A stretch of DNA of 64,000 nt from Nageia nagi (GCA_050084985.1 JBITNC010000002.1:24552001-24616000), one strand, 5' to 3'; counted from the first letter of the stretch, positions 30,785 to 42,079 are shown. Notes: a model not told the origin generated them from the letters alone. Translations and numbers: made by a program.

Positions 30785-31310
30785 TAAAGTAATACAAGCT
30801 AGATCTGATCTTTAATTGATGTACAAACCATATATATGAATAGATCTTTCCAAGTAACTTCAAAATGAGTGGTCAAATGCCTACCTTATAATCATCAATG
30901 AGCTCTAGCAAGTCTACTTAACACTCCTTTAGATGCAGAAAAAAGAGTGCTTACACCATGAAAATAATCAAATTTAGGGTGCAAATGTCATACATTTTGA
31001 GGAATCTACCCTTGCGCAATGAATGAAAATGATTCGTAGCAAGAGGGGGATCATAAATCAAAGTTGGGGATGTGGTGTCTAAAGATACTATTTCATTTAT
31101 GATGCATTTCTTGAAATTTATATTATGTGTAATATCTTGCTTTGATCTCCTTTTATAGATGCAAATGTATGTTCTTCATATCTACACCTTTTACATTTGA
31201 TATTTTCTCATTACATTTCTTCTAGTGTATTTAGATCCCTTTTTAAAATAATATTATTTGATGCAATAAATATGATTTAGTAATTAAAAAATTATATTTA
31301 GGCATCTACA
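29743..31310. mobile_element. E9: 1568-bp insertion with TG...CA inverted ends
   Basis: It starts TATAGATGCTTAAA and ends TTTAGGCATCTACA, imperfect inverted termini (12 of 14), and is flanked by AGGAC at 29738-29742 and 31311-31315. The 5-bp duplication and an inferred original TG...CA suggest a solo LTR or small LTR-type element. The inverted ends are longer than usual, so a DNA transposon is not excluded. It holds no coding frame and no internal primer site that I see. A long (AT)n lies at 30733-30778. Confidence 0.7.
30733..30778. repeat. (AT)n microsatellite
   Basis: About 23 uninterrupted AT units inside E9. Confidence 0.95.
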
Positions 31311-31556
31311 AGGACTATAAATATATGTAGGAGAAGAATAGATGTTATCTTACAAAATATATTATTTTTTTATTTGTAAGGAGTAGTACCCTCGAAGGGG
31401 TTTACGATTCATTTTTCTTAGTAAAGTTATTCTATATCTATGCTCTTTCTATTATTCCAAGTTGTATTACTATTTTTTGTTAATTAGATTTATTGCAAGT
31501 TTGTATTTTACTATATTTGGTTTAAATCATATTTTAAATCTTTTGGAGTCTTAATA

Positions 31557-31561
31557 ATTAT
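31557..31561 (+). other. E6 target-site duplication, right copy
   Basis: ATTAT immediately after the 3' LTR, matching 14942-14946. Confidence 0.8.
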
Positions 31562-31890
31562 CTTCAAAAAGCGAGATAACCATTCCCTACTTCGTTAAAA
31601 TAAGAAAATGATATCAATGATATTATAATCAATAACCATGATGAAGAACTAATAATTAATTTACCCCCTTTAGATTTAGATAATATGTGCATAGCAATTT
31701 TGAAGTAGATAGTAGAGGACAAAAATAATAATCAAGATGAATTCCAAATCCACCTCATTCCATAAAGGCATATACAACAACATGAAGTTGTTCAAACAAA
31801 GGAAGATATTTATGTGTCAAATATGATATGGTAGTCAAAAAATTACAAGAAATCATAGCTTCTTAAAATAAAATATTACAGCAATAGGAA
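31562..31890. other. Right flank of E6, leader of E10
   Basis: No frame of note. By removal of E6 it would continue from 14941. Probably non-coding leader or N-terminal gag of E10, too decayed to read. Confidence 0.5.
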
Positions 31891-32910
31891 TATATAAATC
31901 CATTTTTTTATAAGATAAGATAAATTATTGTGGATACTAAGAAAAGTCTGAAGTTCACAAAATATGAAGGCCATAAAGATTTAAAATTAGATATCCATAT
32001 TTTTAAAGATAAAGTTTTAGTCATTACATTCAACAATGATTACTTATTTCCTCTCACATTAAAAGGAAGTGCACTTAAGTGGTTCAATAAAATTCCTCAT
32101 CATAGCATCCATTATTTTGTACAACTTAAGAAATTATTCATTGATGGTGTCAAGATATATATTCCAAATGATACTTCCTTTTTTAAGTTGATTCAAATCA
32201 ATCAAAGAGAAGGGAAAATAATTGAAGACCATAAATTATTAAATAAATATATAAAATAAGATTATCATTGATTATAAGCATAAATTGGAAGCATTCATTT
32301 AGTCATTACAACAGAAATATAAGATACTCTATTTTGATTATCGTAAGTTTCCATTGCCTATTTTCCTTCACAATGTTATAAAGAAAGAAATATTTATGAA
32401 AAGATATGGATAATTTAAAAAAGAAAAGAATATGATATCTCCACCTAAGATCAAACAAGAAGAGCACCAATCCCAAATCTATCATAGTTGAAACTAGGGA
32501 TAAAGCCAATAATGTTACTAAACAACCTTAGAAAGAAGCAAGAAAGTTCACTCTTATTTATGATGATATTGATAAAGTTGTGACTCAACTAGTCAAGAAT
32601 AATCTTTTGGTGTTACCTCCTCCTCCAACTAAATATCTCATGTTTAGTTTTAATATATGATATGAGCATTATTGCAACTATCATAGATAGAGAGGTCACT
32701 TAAATAAAGATTGTCTCATATTAAAGAATAAGATTCAAGATTTGGATTGGGAAGATTTCTATCCTCCTCCAAAGGAAGCAAAAATAAATACTAATGAATC
32801 TCCACATAGATAGGATAAGAATTTAGAAATATATAAGAGTCATTTCCCTTAGTTTGTCAAAGAAAAAATTTCAAATAGCTTAGTGAATTTCATGGAAGGA
32901 TTTTGAAAGA
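31890..32910 (+). pseudogene. gag: E10: Ty3/gypsy gag relic
   Basis: The open frame 31930-32259 reads SLKFTKYEGHKDLKLDIHIF, then FPLTLKGSALKWFNKIPHHS, then a QREGKIIEDH segment, the F-x-x-Y-x-G ... L-x-G-x-A-x-x-W-F pattern of plant Ty3 gag. After stops, a knuckle of the C-x2-H-x4-GH-x4-C type (YCNYHR, GHLNKDC) near 32672-32718 is followed by LKNKIQDL, the usual helix. No protease or pol follows; the next 260 bases are AT-rich and E11 begins at 33173. Confidence 0.8.
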
Positions 32911-33172
32911 CATAAAAAATAGGTACTATTCCTTATAGGAGTTGAACTTTTGTATTCTTCTTATATTTCTTCCATCTCATTATTTTTCTATTTTTTATGC
33001 ATAAATAAATACAAAAATTTTAAAAAAAAATAGAGTTATTCCTTCATCTTTACCCTAGCACATAGCTCTAATCAGTTAAGATCTTTTCATATCCAAATTG
33101 CTAGGAATAGTTATGCATTATTAAACATGTCCATTTTTTTATTCCTTGTGTTGAAGAATAAAAGTTCATTTT
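32911..33172. other. Non-coding stretch before E11
   Basis: AT-rich with A- and T-runs; nothing recognised. Confidence 0.6.
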
Positions 33173-33724
33173 TGTTGGAATATATAATTCATTATTGTAA
33201 GGTCTTTTTATGTAATTCACTTTATACTTAAAGGTATCCTAGATACCTTAAGTATTTAGTGAATATGATAATATAAATTCACTAATACCTTAGAGTATCC
33301 CTAGATGCCTTTTAAGTATTTGTGAATAAAATAATATAACTTATTCCACACTCCATCTCATGGCATGCCCCTTGGGTAAAAAGGTGATGCATATCATGAT
33401 ATTGTACAATGGCTAAGAGGGTGATCCAAGAGAAGATTTTGGCCTATAATTTGAGGGCCCTTGAGATTACTCACACAAGTTTGTAAAAAAGTTATGCTCT
33501 AGGATTGTTAGGAGAAGAAAGAAAGAGTTGTTGTAAGAGAGTACTCATTGAGAATAAAGATCTTATATTAAGGGATATACTCCCATGGTTGAAGGAACCA
33601 TTTTATTTTGGTATCAAGTGTGTGAGATTAGCTATCTTGTTTATAATATTATGATGATATTTTAGAGAGCTTTCATGAGATCTTGGTAGAAGAGGAATTT
33701 ATTCATATAGGCTTAGTTCTCTCA
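33173..33724 (+). repeat. E11 5' LTR (about 552 bp)
   Basis: It begins TGTTGGAATATATAA and ends TTCTCTCA. It is related to both E15 LTRs through shared GGTATC(C/A)...GATACCTTAAGTATTT, CATGCCCCTTGGGTAAAA and TTTCATGAGATCTTGGTAG. A degraded primer site (ACCTAGAGCC) follows at 33731-33740. Confidence 0.8.
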
Positions 33725-34599
33725 ACTTGTACCTAGAGCCATCCTTGAAGGCTTCTCTTCAACATTTTGGAGGTCATTCCTACTTTTTTCCTACTTCATT
33801 GGTGAGTTAAAATTAAATTTAAGGTATAACATCTATCTTCTATTATTATGGGATTATTTTTCAATGATACTAACATATTTTTACTATGTGTTAGTTCAAT
33901 TTATTTTGAAAATTTTGTTTACATATTATTTCTATGTAATTTTTTACTAACATTATATTGTTAGTTACAATTTATTTGAATAAATTTTCTTAAAATATAA
34001 ATATAATGTGTAGTAATATTTTTCATAAAGCTTATTATAGTTTAAATCTGCAATTATTTTTGAAATATTAAAAGTTTACCTTTTTTTTACAAACTAGATT
34101 TTGTGTAGAAATGTTAAAAAGAGTTGCAAATTGTTTTAGTTTCACAATTTTATTAGTCTTGCAATAAAAGTTTATTTCTTGCAATATATGTATATATGTT
34201 TTTTCAAAAGAAATTATTATACAAAAATAAAGAAAGGAGAAAAGTAATTATTTACTATTTGAAAAAGGTATTTATTATTTTGTATTATTCAAAAAAAGAT
34301 ATATTCCTTTTTTTGGAAATATGTATACTTTGGTAATATTTTTTTCCATATATATCTTTACTATTAGATGTATAAATACAATATATGTATATATATGGAT
34401 TTTTTAGCATCCATTAGAGAATAGTTGAAAATTTTTTAATAAATTACAAAATTTAATGTATTTGCTTTTGCATTTTTATATAAAAGTATATATATACTAA
34501 GGCACCTCATAGGGAAAAACTAATAAAAAAAAATTTTGTTAGTAAAAAGAAGTTTTAATAAAATCTAATGAACAAAAAAATAAAGAAGAAAGGAGGCCA

Positions 34600-34960
34600 T
34601 AGACCCTCACCCCCATTAGCCTAACAACTAGGTAATACCTCCCACCTCTCACCCTGACACAAACCTAATGATGACCCCCTTGATGGAATAGCTAATCAAC
34701 CCTTCGACATGCCCCTTCCCAACACCACCCCCGTCTCCTGTCCATGTTCCCCCACTCTACCCTCATCCCTCACCTCACACATCCTCCCCAAGCTTCCTCA
34801 TTGCCCTTGCATCCCTTAATGCCATGAAGCCTCCCCACCCCTTCTTACGTACACACCCCTCTCCACATCCACCTTGTGCTCTACCACATCCACTTTTGCC
34901 CTCCATTCATATGTTTCCTTCATTCACTCATCTTCCCATCTAGTAGCCCCCCTCCTCTTC
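34600..34960 (+). other. C-rich tract in the E11 leader
   Basis: About 360 bases where the plus strand is dominated by C and T with few G, against roughly 70% AT around it. The E15 leader has a shorter counterpart near 52440-52640. No conserved frame is seen. Confidence 0.75.
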
Positions 34961-35580
34961 ATCATTTTTTTATGTATACTCTTTTTATAAACTCTCTTGT
35001 AATTGTTTTTTAATACATAAATTTTGTTGTAGTGGTGTAATTATTGAGAAATTTATTTTTTTCCTCTTTAGTGAAACTTGCTTTGCCTTCTTTACATTGA
35101 GATGAGATATATCAGAAAATGAAGAAATATATTCTTTTCATAGTGCAATTATTGCACTTACAATCTTGTGAAGGAGACTAGTCTTGGGAAAAAGACTTAT
35201 CCACATTGAATATTGGAATGAATTTTATTTTTGAAGTTTGCAATATTTTGAAAAGTGGGTAATTATTTATATCTTTAAAAACAAATGGATGTTATGGGAA
35301 GCTATATATTTGATTTTTATTTTTAAAGGGGAGGAGGACATATTGGTTGTATATTTTTTTGGGAGGTATTTAAAATTAGGATTTATTTTTAAAAAAAAAG
35401 TTATTTATAAAAAAAAAGGGTTTAAATTTTTTTTAACAAAAAAGGGGAGGATAATAGTTAAATTCAAGGAGTTATTTTTTAAAAAATGGGGAAATTTTGT
35501 GAATTATTTTTCAAAAGTGAGTTAATTTTTTAGGGGTAAATTTTTTTTTGGGTATTTTTTTAACTCAAAATTTAAAGGGG

Positions 35581-35880
35581 GAATTTAAGCGATCTTGGTT
35601 TTCAAAAATTAAAGGGGTAGACCTTGAAATAAGGCATTAATTTTTAAGCCTTTTTTGAGATAGTATTATTATAAAAAGGGGAATTTAAGCAATCTTTGTT
35701 TTCAAAAATTAAAGAGGTAGATCTTGAAATAAGACATTAATTTTTGAGCCTTTTTGGAGATAGTATTGTTATAAAAGGGGGAATTTAAGCAATCTTTGTT
35801 TTCAAAAATTAAAGGGGTAGACCTTGAAATAGGGCATTAATTTTTAAGCTTTTTTTGAGATAGTATTATTATAAAAGGGG
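35581..35880 (+). repeat. Three tandem 100-bp repeats
   Basis: GAATTTAAGC starts units at 35581, 35681 and 35781. Each contains TTTTCAAAAATTAAAG, GTAGA(C/T)CTTGAAATA and TTTTTGAGATAGTATT in the same register. The unit is exactly 100 bases with few substitutions. A partial fourth start (GAATTCTAAG) is at 35881. Confidence 0.92.
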
Positions 35881-36899
35881 GAATTCTAAGTGCTTTTAAG
35901 TAAGAATTTTTTTAAGGGAGGCAAAATTAAAAAAGGGGAATCTTGCTAAGCATATTTAAAGTATGAAATTTTTTTTAAGTTCAAGTTTTTAAGTAAAAAC
36001 GAGGGAGACTCCTTATTTTTTTATTAAAAATAATGAACTCATGTATTTTTTTGTAAAGAGGTCTTTTAGGGGTTGTGAAAAAATCCATTGGACACTATTA
36101 AATTTCTTTTGGATGATGTATCATTTGGACTCTTAAGTTTCAATTTTGGATGATGTATCATTTTAAGCACTATACTTTTTGCTCCTTTGCTTTATGTTTT
36201 TACAAAAATCGTAAATATTGAAAGTGCAACCTCTAAAATGAATACATTCATACATTTTTCACAACATGACTTGTTTGGGGAGCCATAAGATGAGGATAAA
36301 ACATACTGGAGCATTTTAGTCCATTGATCTAAGTGGTAAAAAGTTTGTACTTCTTAATTACCCTTAAGTCTTTTGTTAGCATGTACATAGCTCCATATAA
36401 TGGATAGGCATGTGTGTAGTGATACCACATGTTGGCATATACATTTAGAGATTATCATGAATATAATATAGGAAGATAATTTGAAAACCTAATCAAGATA
36501 ATAATTTGATAGATCCAACATAAGTCATAAACTTGGAAAATAGCTAGTACTCCTCCTTGTGAGAGTATATTACTTACCAAGGGGAACTAGTTGAAGATAG
36601 TAGGACTTGGGCTCCAATATGTGGGCATCCAGATGAAGGCATAGTTTTAAATAAAAAAATAAGCCTCAACTATACCCTCTCTACTATAATGTTACCTATT
36701 TATGGTAAAATGTTGGATGTATATCATTGTAGCCTTTTGCACATATAAAATTGGTTAACAATTTAAGTATGACTTGTTGCTTATCTTTGATTGATTCAAC
36801 ATGTATGATTGATTAATAATTGATCAAACAAACTCAATATGTATAGTTGATTATGGTTCTCAATTTTAACATGCTTACATTGGTTAATACTTTCACCTG

Positions 36900-37700
36900 C
36901 TTTTATATCAAATGGGAGACTCATTTTTATCCAAGCACATCCTATACAATTCCAACTATGGTATTTAGGAACCTAGGATGAAAACAAAGCTTCAAATATG
37001 GAAATTGTAGAAAATCATAAATGAAAATCAAGTTGCTATAATAAATGAGAAGGTATTTGATGCTTACAACATAACAAAATGGGTTAGAAACCTCCTTTAT
37101 ATTTCATTTAATTTCAAATAAATTCCTTCTCATGATCTATTCTTCAATCACTGTAAAGGAAGCTTGGGACAAGCTGAAGAAAATCTACCTTGGTACCAAA
37201 TTCTCCAAGAGATTCACCATCCTTAAAATTATTACAATCATATCAATAGGAAAATGAAAGTATGGTAATATACTTGAATAAGACTATTGATCTTAGGATC
37301 CAATTTATGGGGTGTAGTTGCAATTGGATCAACAAACAAGTTTATGGTATTAATCATCCTTCAAAGCTTCTCCACTAAATTTAGTCAGCTTGTGATAGTT
37401 ATTGAGATTAGGCTTGATGATAAAGAATAAGTGTTCTCCTTGGAAAATATTTCAAGGCTTCTCCTAAAATACAAGGAAATACTTCACAAAAATTTATTAA
37501 TATCCTCTCCTAAGGAGCATCTTATGGCACTTGGACCAACAAAGACTCATAAGTAATATAAAGCCCAATTTTGATAGGAATTGTAGTTTATGTGGCATCT
37601 ATGGTCATAAAGAATCTAATTTCTACAAGAAAAAGAAATAACAAGGTGGAAAAGGAACTGAAAATTCAAACAAATTCAAAGGTAAGAACAAGAATAAATC
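36900..37700 (+). pseudogene. gag: E11 gag relic
   Basis: Frames near 36905-37520 parallel E15 gag: GDSFLSKHILYNSNYG, a KGSLGQAEENLPWYQ-type helix, and FSLENISRLLLKYKEILHKN near 37430-37490. A knuckle remnant (C...H) is near 37580-37625. Frameshifts and stops are frequent. Copia gag identity rests mainly on homology to E15 and position. Confidence 0.7.
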
Positions 37701-39100
37701 TACTTATATTTATGGTCTTTACTCTAAGTCTCACACTTTCTTGAATGATTGTATTATTGAGTTTGGATGCACTAATCACATGTATTTTAAAAAAGCTAAG
37801 TTTAAATTTTTTCATAAGAATAGAAAAGATGTAGTTGTGATAGGTGATAATTTAATCTTTTAAGTTCAAGGTATTGAAAGTATGTTATTGCAAGAAAAAG
37901 TTCTTAAAAATGTTATCTATGTACCTAAACTTAGTATGAACCTTCTTTATGTATTTCAATTTACAAGGAAAGGATACTCATTTGATTTCAACTTACACTC
38001 CTAGTGCATAAAGAAGGGACTTTCCACTTTAGTGAAATGATTAGTAAAAGATGATCTTTACATTGTCGATCAAGTGCCAACAAAGATGTATCTTGGTACA
38101 ATTGTTTTCTATTAGGGTAATATTTAGCACTATCAATTAGGTCACCTCAACCATAAGAGTATTCAAGTTATGAAAGATAAAGAACTTGTGGAAGGTTTTT
38201 CTTTGATATCATCCACAATTAGTCTTTTTGTGAGAAGTTCATCCTAGGTAATATGAATAAGAAAAAAATTTAGAAATATAAGGTAAAAATGGTAACATAA
38301 CCTCTTTAGCTTATGCATTCATATTTCATGGCTCTATTTGAGACTAAATCTCTTGGGGGAGTATCGTATATGTTAACCTTCATTAATGACTTTAGTAGGA
38401 TGATATTTAGTTATCTTCTAGAGCACAAGGATCAAACCTTTGATAGGTTCAAATATTTCAAAACCTTAGTTGAAAATTAGTCTAAATTCAAAATCAATAT
38501 GCTAATATTTGATAATGGGGAGTGAATATAATAGTAACAAATTTAATAATTATTGTGCCAAATACAATATCAAGAGGTAGTTCATGATCCCTTACATCCC
38601 TTAGTAAAATGGTATTATTGAAAGGAAGAATGGTACCATTTTAGAAATGGTAAGATGCATGTTAGGAAATATCCCTAGTTTCTTATGGGTGAAGTTGTGA
38701 GCATTGCAATTTAGACCCTTAATAGGTTCCCTATGAAAGTAGTTGAAGGTTAAATCTCATACAGGAAAGAAACTTAACATCTCTCATTTTAGGATTTTTT
38801 ATTATGATGCCTATGCCCTTTTTTTTAGAAAATAAATAAGATGGATAAGATATATGAAAAGTGCATCTTAATCTTTATGGGCTATAAAAATTACCATAGA
38901 GGTTATAGGCTCTACTCTCATTCCTCTAGAGTAGTGTTAATCTCAAGGGATGTAAAGTTTAATGAACTTCCTCAAAAATATGTTTCTTATGAGGAACATG
39001 ATGATCTTGATTACTCTTTTGTTGTGCTTAATGAGATGGCTAGCAATGTAGATAAGTCACCTCAAGAGAAAATATATTCAACACAAAGGATAATAAGAAG
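37700..39100 (+). pseudogene. E11 protease, GAG-pre-integrase and integrase relic
   Basis: The protease is barely readable (about 37740-37990). HYQLGHLNHKSIQVMKDKEL near 38130-38190 is the pre-integrase H-x-x-x-GH. MLTFINDFSRMIFSYLLEHK near 38370-38430 is the integrase core, and the PQQNG box near 38599-38613 has both Gln codons turned to stops. The tail is open at 38841-39260 (KCILIFMGYKNYHRGYRLYS; VVLISRDVKFNE). Confidence 0.82.
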
Positions 39101-39179
39101 TATGACCTTACACAAATCCTTGTTTGCCAAAATTGATAGCAAAAATAAGCCCTCATCATTTAATGAATATTCAAAGCAT

Positions 39180-39960
39180 GAATATTGGATGGAATCCATT
39201 AAAGTGGAGTATGAGGCTCTGATGAAAAATCAAAACTTGGAATTTGGTTCCCTATCCTAATAAATGGAATGTGATTGGTAATAAGCAAATTTGTAAGGTC
39301 AAATACAATTTAATTAAAGAATTTGAGAAATACAAGGCAAGGTTAGTAGCCAAGGTTTTCATTCAAAAATATGGAGTTGATTATGAGGAGTGGAAAATAT
39401 GCGCATATTCAATTTAATCCTTGCTCTTTCAATAGCTCAGGGATGGAAATTTTTTCAACTAAATGTCAAGATTGCTTTTCTCCATAGTGACTTGGATGTG
39501 GAAATCTACATGAACCAACCAAAAGAGTTTGTTGTGGAAGGTAGAGAGTCCTTTGTGTGGAAGATAAATAAGTCCTTGTATGGACTTAAGCAAGAACCTA
39601 AAGCTTGATACAAAAACATTTTAGCATACTTTGAGGATATTGGTTTTTATAAATGCTTCTTTGATATAGATTTATATGTCCTCAATTAGGGAAAAGACTT
39701 GGTCTTGATTCTTCTCTATGTGCATTATCTTTTAATCATAGGGAATAATGTTAAAATCATTTAAGAGTGTATATTCAAACTCAAGGCAACTTTTAAAATG
39801 ATTGATCTTGAACTCTAGCACTAGTACCTTGGTATGCAATTGTACTAATACAAGGATTTCACTTACCTTAATCAATCCAAGTATATATCAAACATATTGC
39901 AAAAATTTGAAATGGAATGAAAACCTATTATAATTCTAGTCTCTCCTAGAATCACTCATT
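39180..39960 (+). pseudogene. E11 reverse transcriptase relic
   Basis: EYWMESIKVEYEALMKNQ opens the domain, then KYKARLVAK near 39330. The open frame 39390-39608 has FFQLNVKIAFLHSDLDVEIY, where the catalytic Asp of QLDVK is Asn, and KSLYGLKQEPKA. The YVDD box near 39715 reads YVHY, so both Asp are lost. LKATFKMIDLEL and HYYLGMQL follow. Confidence 0.85.
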
Positions 39961-40430
39961 CTCTCAGCTCCAACTCTCAATTGGTAGATGCTATAGCTTA
40001 CAAGTAACTAATTGGTAGTATTCTTTATTTGACTATCTCCAAGCCAGATATTGCCTTTGCAATAAATCTTATTGCATAGTTTATGCAAAAATTGTATGTT
40101 GACCACCTCAATGTTGTTAAGAAAATTTTGAGGTATGTTGTGAGAACGAAGGATCTTGCACTCAAGTATTCCTAGTCTCACTCATTTGTTCTCTCAAGGC
40201 TTTTAGATTTTGACTATGTAGGAGATAGAGACGATAAGAAATCAACCTCTACTTATGCGTTGAGCATTGGTTCAACTATTATTTCTTGGGATTCTAAGAA
40301 CTTTATGAATTGTTCACTTCTTAGAGTAGTGTCTTTCAGTTGGCTCATCATGGAAAGCTCTTATTACATCAAATACTTCATCATGGTATAAGCATATTCA
40401 TGGAACATGATTAGGAAAATATTTGAATAA
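39961..40430 (+). pseudogene. E11 RNase H relic, truncated
   Basis: Segments matching the copia connection (Y-x-x-L-I-G-S-I-L-Y-L-T near 40005-40030, KPDIAFAI near 40045) lead to the RNase H start (STYALSIGSTIISWDSKNF near 40250-40310). The second half with A-E-Y is missing; sequence identity to E15 ends and minus-strand E12 begins. Confidence 0.75.
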
Positions 40431-41056
40431 TAAACCATCAACCCATTTGAATATTGCACTTTGTTTGATCAGACTCTTTCTTTATTTTAGAGAAAAGTAA
40501 GAAGGTACTTTCCTTGAAGCCAAGTAATTAGTGATATCTACAAACCAAGGATACTGGGTGGAGATAGAAAATAACTTTTCATCAGAAAAAGAATCTTTTA
40601 TAATCTATTCATTATCTTCTACATTAAACTAAGATAAAAAATCAGCCACCACATTATCTTTTCCATGTTTTTATATGATATTCACATTGAACTCCAATAA
40701 CAGTATCAACCATATGATGATTTGACCACTTACCATTGTTTTATTCATTAGATATCTAATAGTTGCAAGATCAGTATGTACAAAAATTAGATACCTAGTG
40801 ATATACTAATAAACTTTATTAATGGCATATATTGCTACCAAGATCTCTTTCTCTATTACGTTGTAATTCTTCTCAACTCCAATCAAATCTTTGCTTATGT
40901 GATATATAGCATATTGACTTTTATTTTCATCCTCTTATGCTAGCACAACTTTGATGGAATTGTTGGAAGCATTTGTATGAATATGAGATGGTAGCTTCCA
41001 ATTGGCCCCCCTTAATATAGGTGTGGTTATTAATTTCTCTTATATTGCTTGGAAGG
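40430..41056 (-). pseudogene. E12 RNase H and integrase N-terminus relic
   Basis: The minus strand reads KEEVAFQAI, then a WKLPSHIHTNASNNSIKVVL segment (TDAS replaced by TNAS, losing the first Asp), YHISKDLIGVEKNYNVIEKE (keeping the second-strand Glu), an IRYLMNKTMVSGQII segment and GKDNVVADFLS. SYFSLK, then a SAIFKWVDGLLFK segment, is the start of the integrase zinc region. Confidence 0.85.
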
Positions 41057-41760
41057 CTACTTCTTCCTTAAGCTAAAATGTGATGACCCAAAATAATACC
41101 TTCTTGAACTAAAATAAAAAATAAATTCATAACTAAGATAAATATTATGTGTCTCACACCTAATTAATACTCTCTCCAGGTTAATCAAAGCTTCATCGAA
41201 GGTGTCCCCATAGACTATAAAATCATCCATATATACTTCTACATAGTCATTATTCAAGTTAACAAAGATGGCTAACATAACTCTCTAGAATGTTCATGAT
41301 GCATTGCATAGGCCAAATGGAACAACTTTGTAAGAAAAAGTATCCCATGCATAAGTGAAAGTGGTATTCCTCTAATCCTCCTTAACAATATGATTCTAAT
41401 TATAGCCATTAAAACCATTAAGGAATGAAAAGTATTTCTTACCAATGAGGTTGTCAAGTACCTATTCTATGAATGGTAAGGGAAAGTGGTCTCTATGAGT
41501 AGCTTTATTCAGATCCTAGTAGTCCACATATACTCTCTATTTCCCATTTTTATCTGGTAATATTATCAAGGGAGAAATCCATTTATTGTATAAGATTGGA
41601 TAGATGAAATAAACTCTCAATAATTTCTCAATTTCTTCCTTCACAACATCCTTAAGAATCAAATTGATTCTCCTTGGGATTTGGGTAATGAATCTTGAAT
41701 TATCAGTATAGATATGATGAGTACAAATTTTAGGATGGCTACCTTTCCTATCTGAATACT
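41057..41760 (-). pseudogene. E12 reverse transcriptase relic
   Basis: From high to low: KEEIEKLLRVYFIYPI, NKWISPLIILPDKNGK, a VYVDY/DLNKATHRDHFPLPFIE segment, YFSFLNGFNGYNQ, a PFGLCNASCTF segment, then VEVYMDDFIVYGDTFDEAL (41230-41180) with both catalytic Asp of YMDD intact, and NLERVLIRCETHNIYLSYE. The YMDDF form with F-D-x-x-L-x-NL-x-x-VL-x-RC is typical of Athila. One frame switch lies near 41275 and several stops upstream. Confidence 0.9.
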
Positions 41761-42079
41761 ACTAAGAAAATGCTTTAGTATGTGCTTCTAGGACTTTTAA
41801 ATATTTCTCCTCTTATTCTATTATTAACCAACTACTAATGTTGAGAGGTTTATCTAGTTGGATATCAATTATGTTGATCCCTTGATTGGATAAATTACTT
41901 TGGTCTTGAAGTTGGACCAAAGAATTTAAAGGACGATGATGTAGAAAAAGTGAGTGGAATACCTTTGTCCTTTCTCATAATACCTCTCCTTTTGGAATAA
42001 TATGAGTTAGCAGGCATTTAAATAATATCAAATACCATTTCCTGTAGGTTCATCACTGCTAGCACCTTGACATATTCTT

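Larger units (their letters stand above)
14947..31556 (+). mobile_element. E6: Ty3/gypsy chromovirus with three nested insertions
   Basis: Complete in outline: 5' LTR 14947-15327, primer site 15330-15341, gag 15972-16887, protease 22118-22690, RT 26800-27760, RNase H 27760-28160, integrase 28340-29350, chromodomain-like segment near 29450-29520, polypurine tract 29581-29593, 3' LTR 29594-31556, flanked by ATTAT. Coding frames resume on the far side of each insert (E7, E8, E9), which confirms the nesting. The two LTRs are only about 70-75% alike by eye, so this is an old element. All genes are interrupted by stops. Confidence 0.9.
29594..31556 (+). repeat. E6 3' LTR, split by E9
   Basis: 29594-29742 and 31311-31556 together match the 5' LTR: CTAACATTTACT, CATGTATCAACTT, AATGAACCAC(C/T)AATTAGGG, then GGACTATAAATATATGTAGG. 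The end TCTTAATA corresponds to TTCTTAACA and is followed by ATTAT. Confidence 0.88.
33741..36890 (+). other. E11 long untranslated leader
   Basis: More than 3 kb without a credible gene. In order: a very AT-rich part (33840-34590), a C-rich tract (34600-34960), a mixed part with G-runs in A/T background (35320-35580), three 100-bp repeats (35581-35880), and a part homologous to the E15 leader (36050-36890). The frame at 35238-35525 is a low-complexity product of Lys and Phe codons and is not called as a gene. Confidence 0.7.
33173..40430 (+). mobile_element. E11: Ty1/copia element lacking its 3' end
   Basis: 5' LTR (33173-33724), a 3.1-kb leader, then gag, integrase, RT and RNase H of the same family as E15. 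LTR sequence, leader segments (for example 36220-36360 against 53700-53870) and pol are clearly related. Homology stops in the RNase H region near 40400 and a minus-strand Ty3 element follows; the RNase H end, 3' untranslated region and 3' LTR are missing. Heavily mutated, older than E15. Confidence 0.85.

Noticed and set aside
35238-35525. 95-codon Lys/Phe-rich frame
   Set aside because: Product of A- and T-runs with G-runs, low complexity, in an untranslated leader.
35581-35880. 100-bp repeats as a CRISPR-like array
   Set aside because: Repeats are contiguous with no spacers and the context is a plant retrotransposon.
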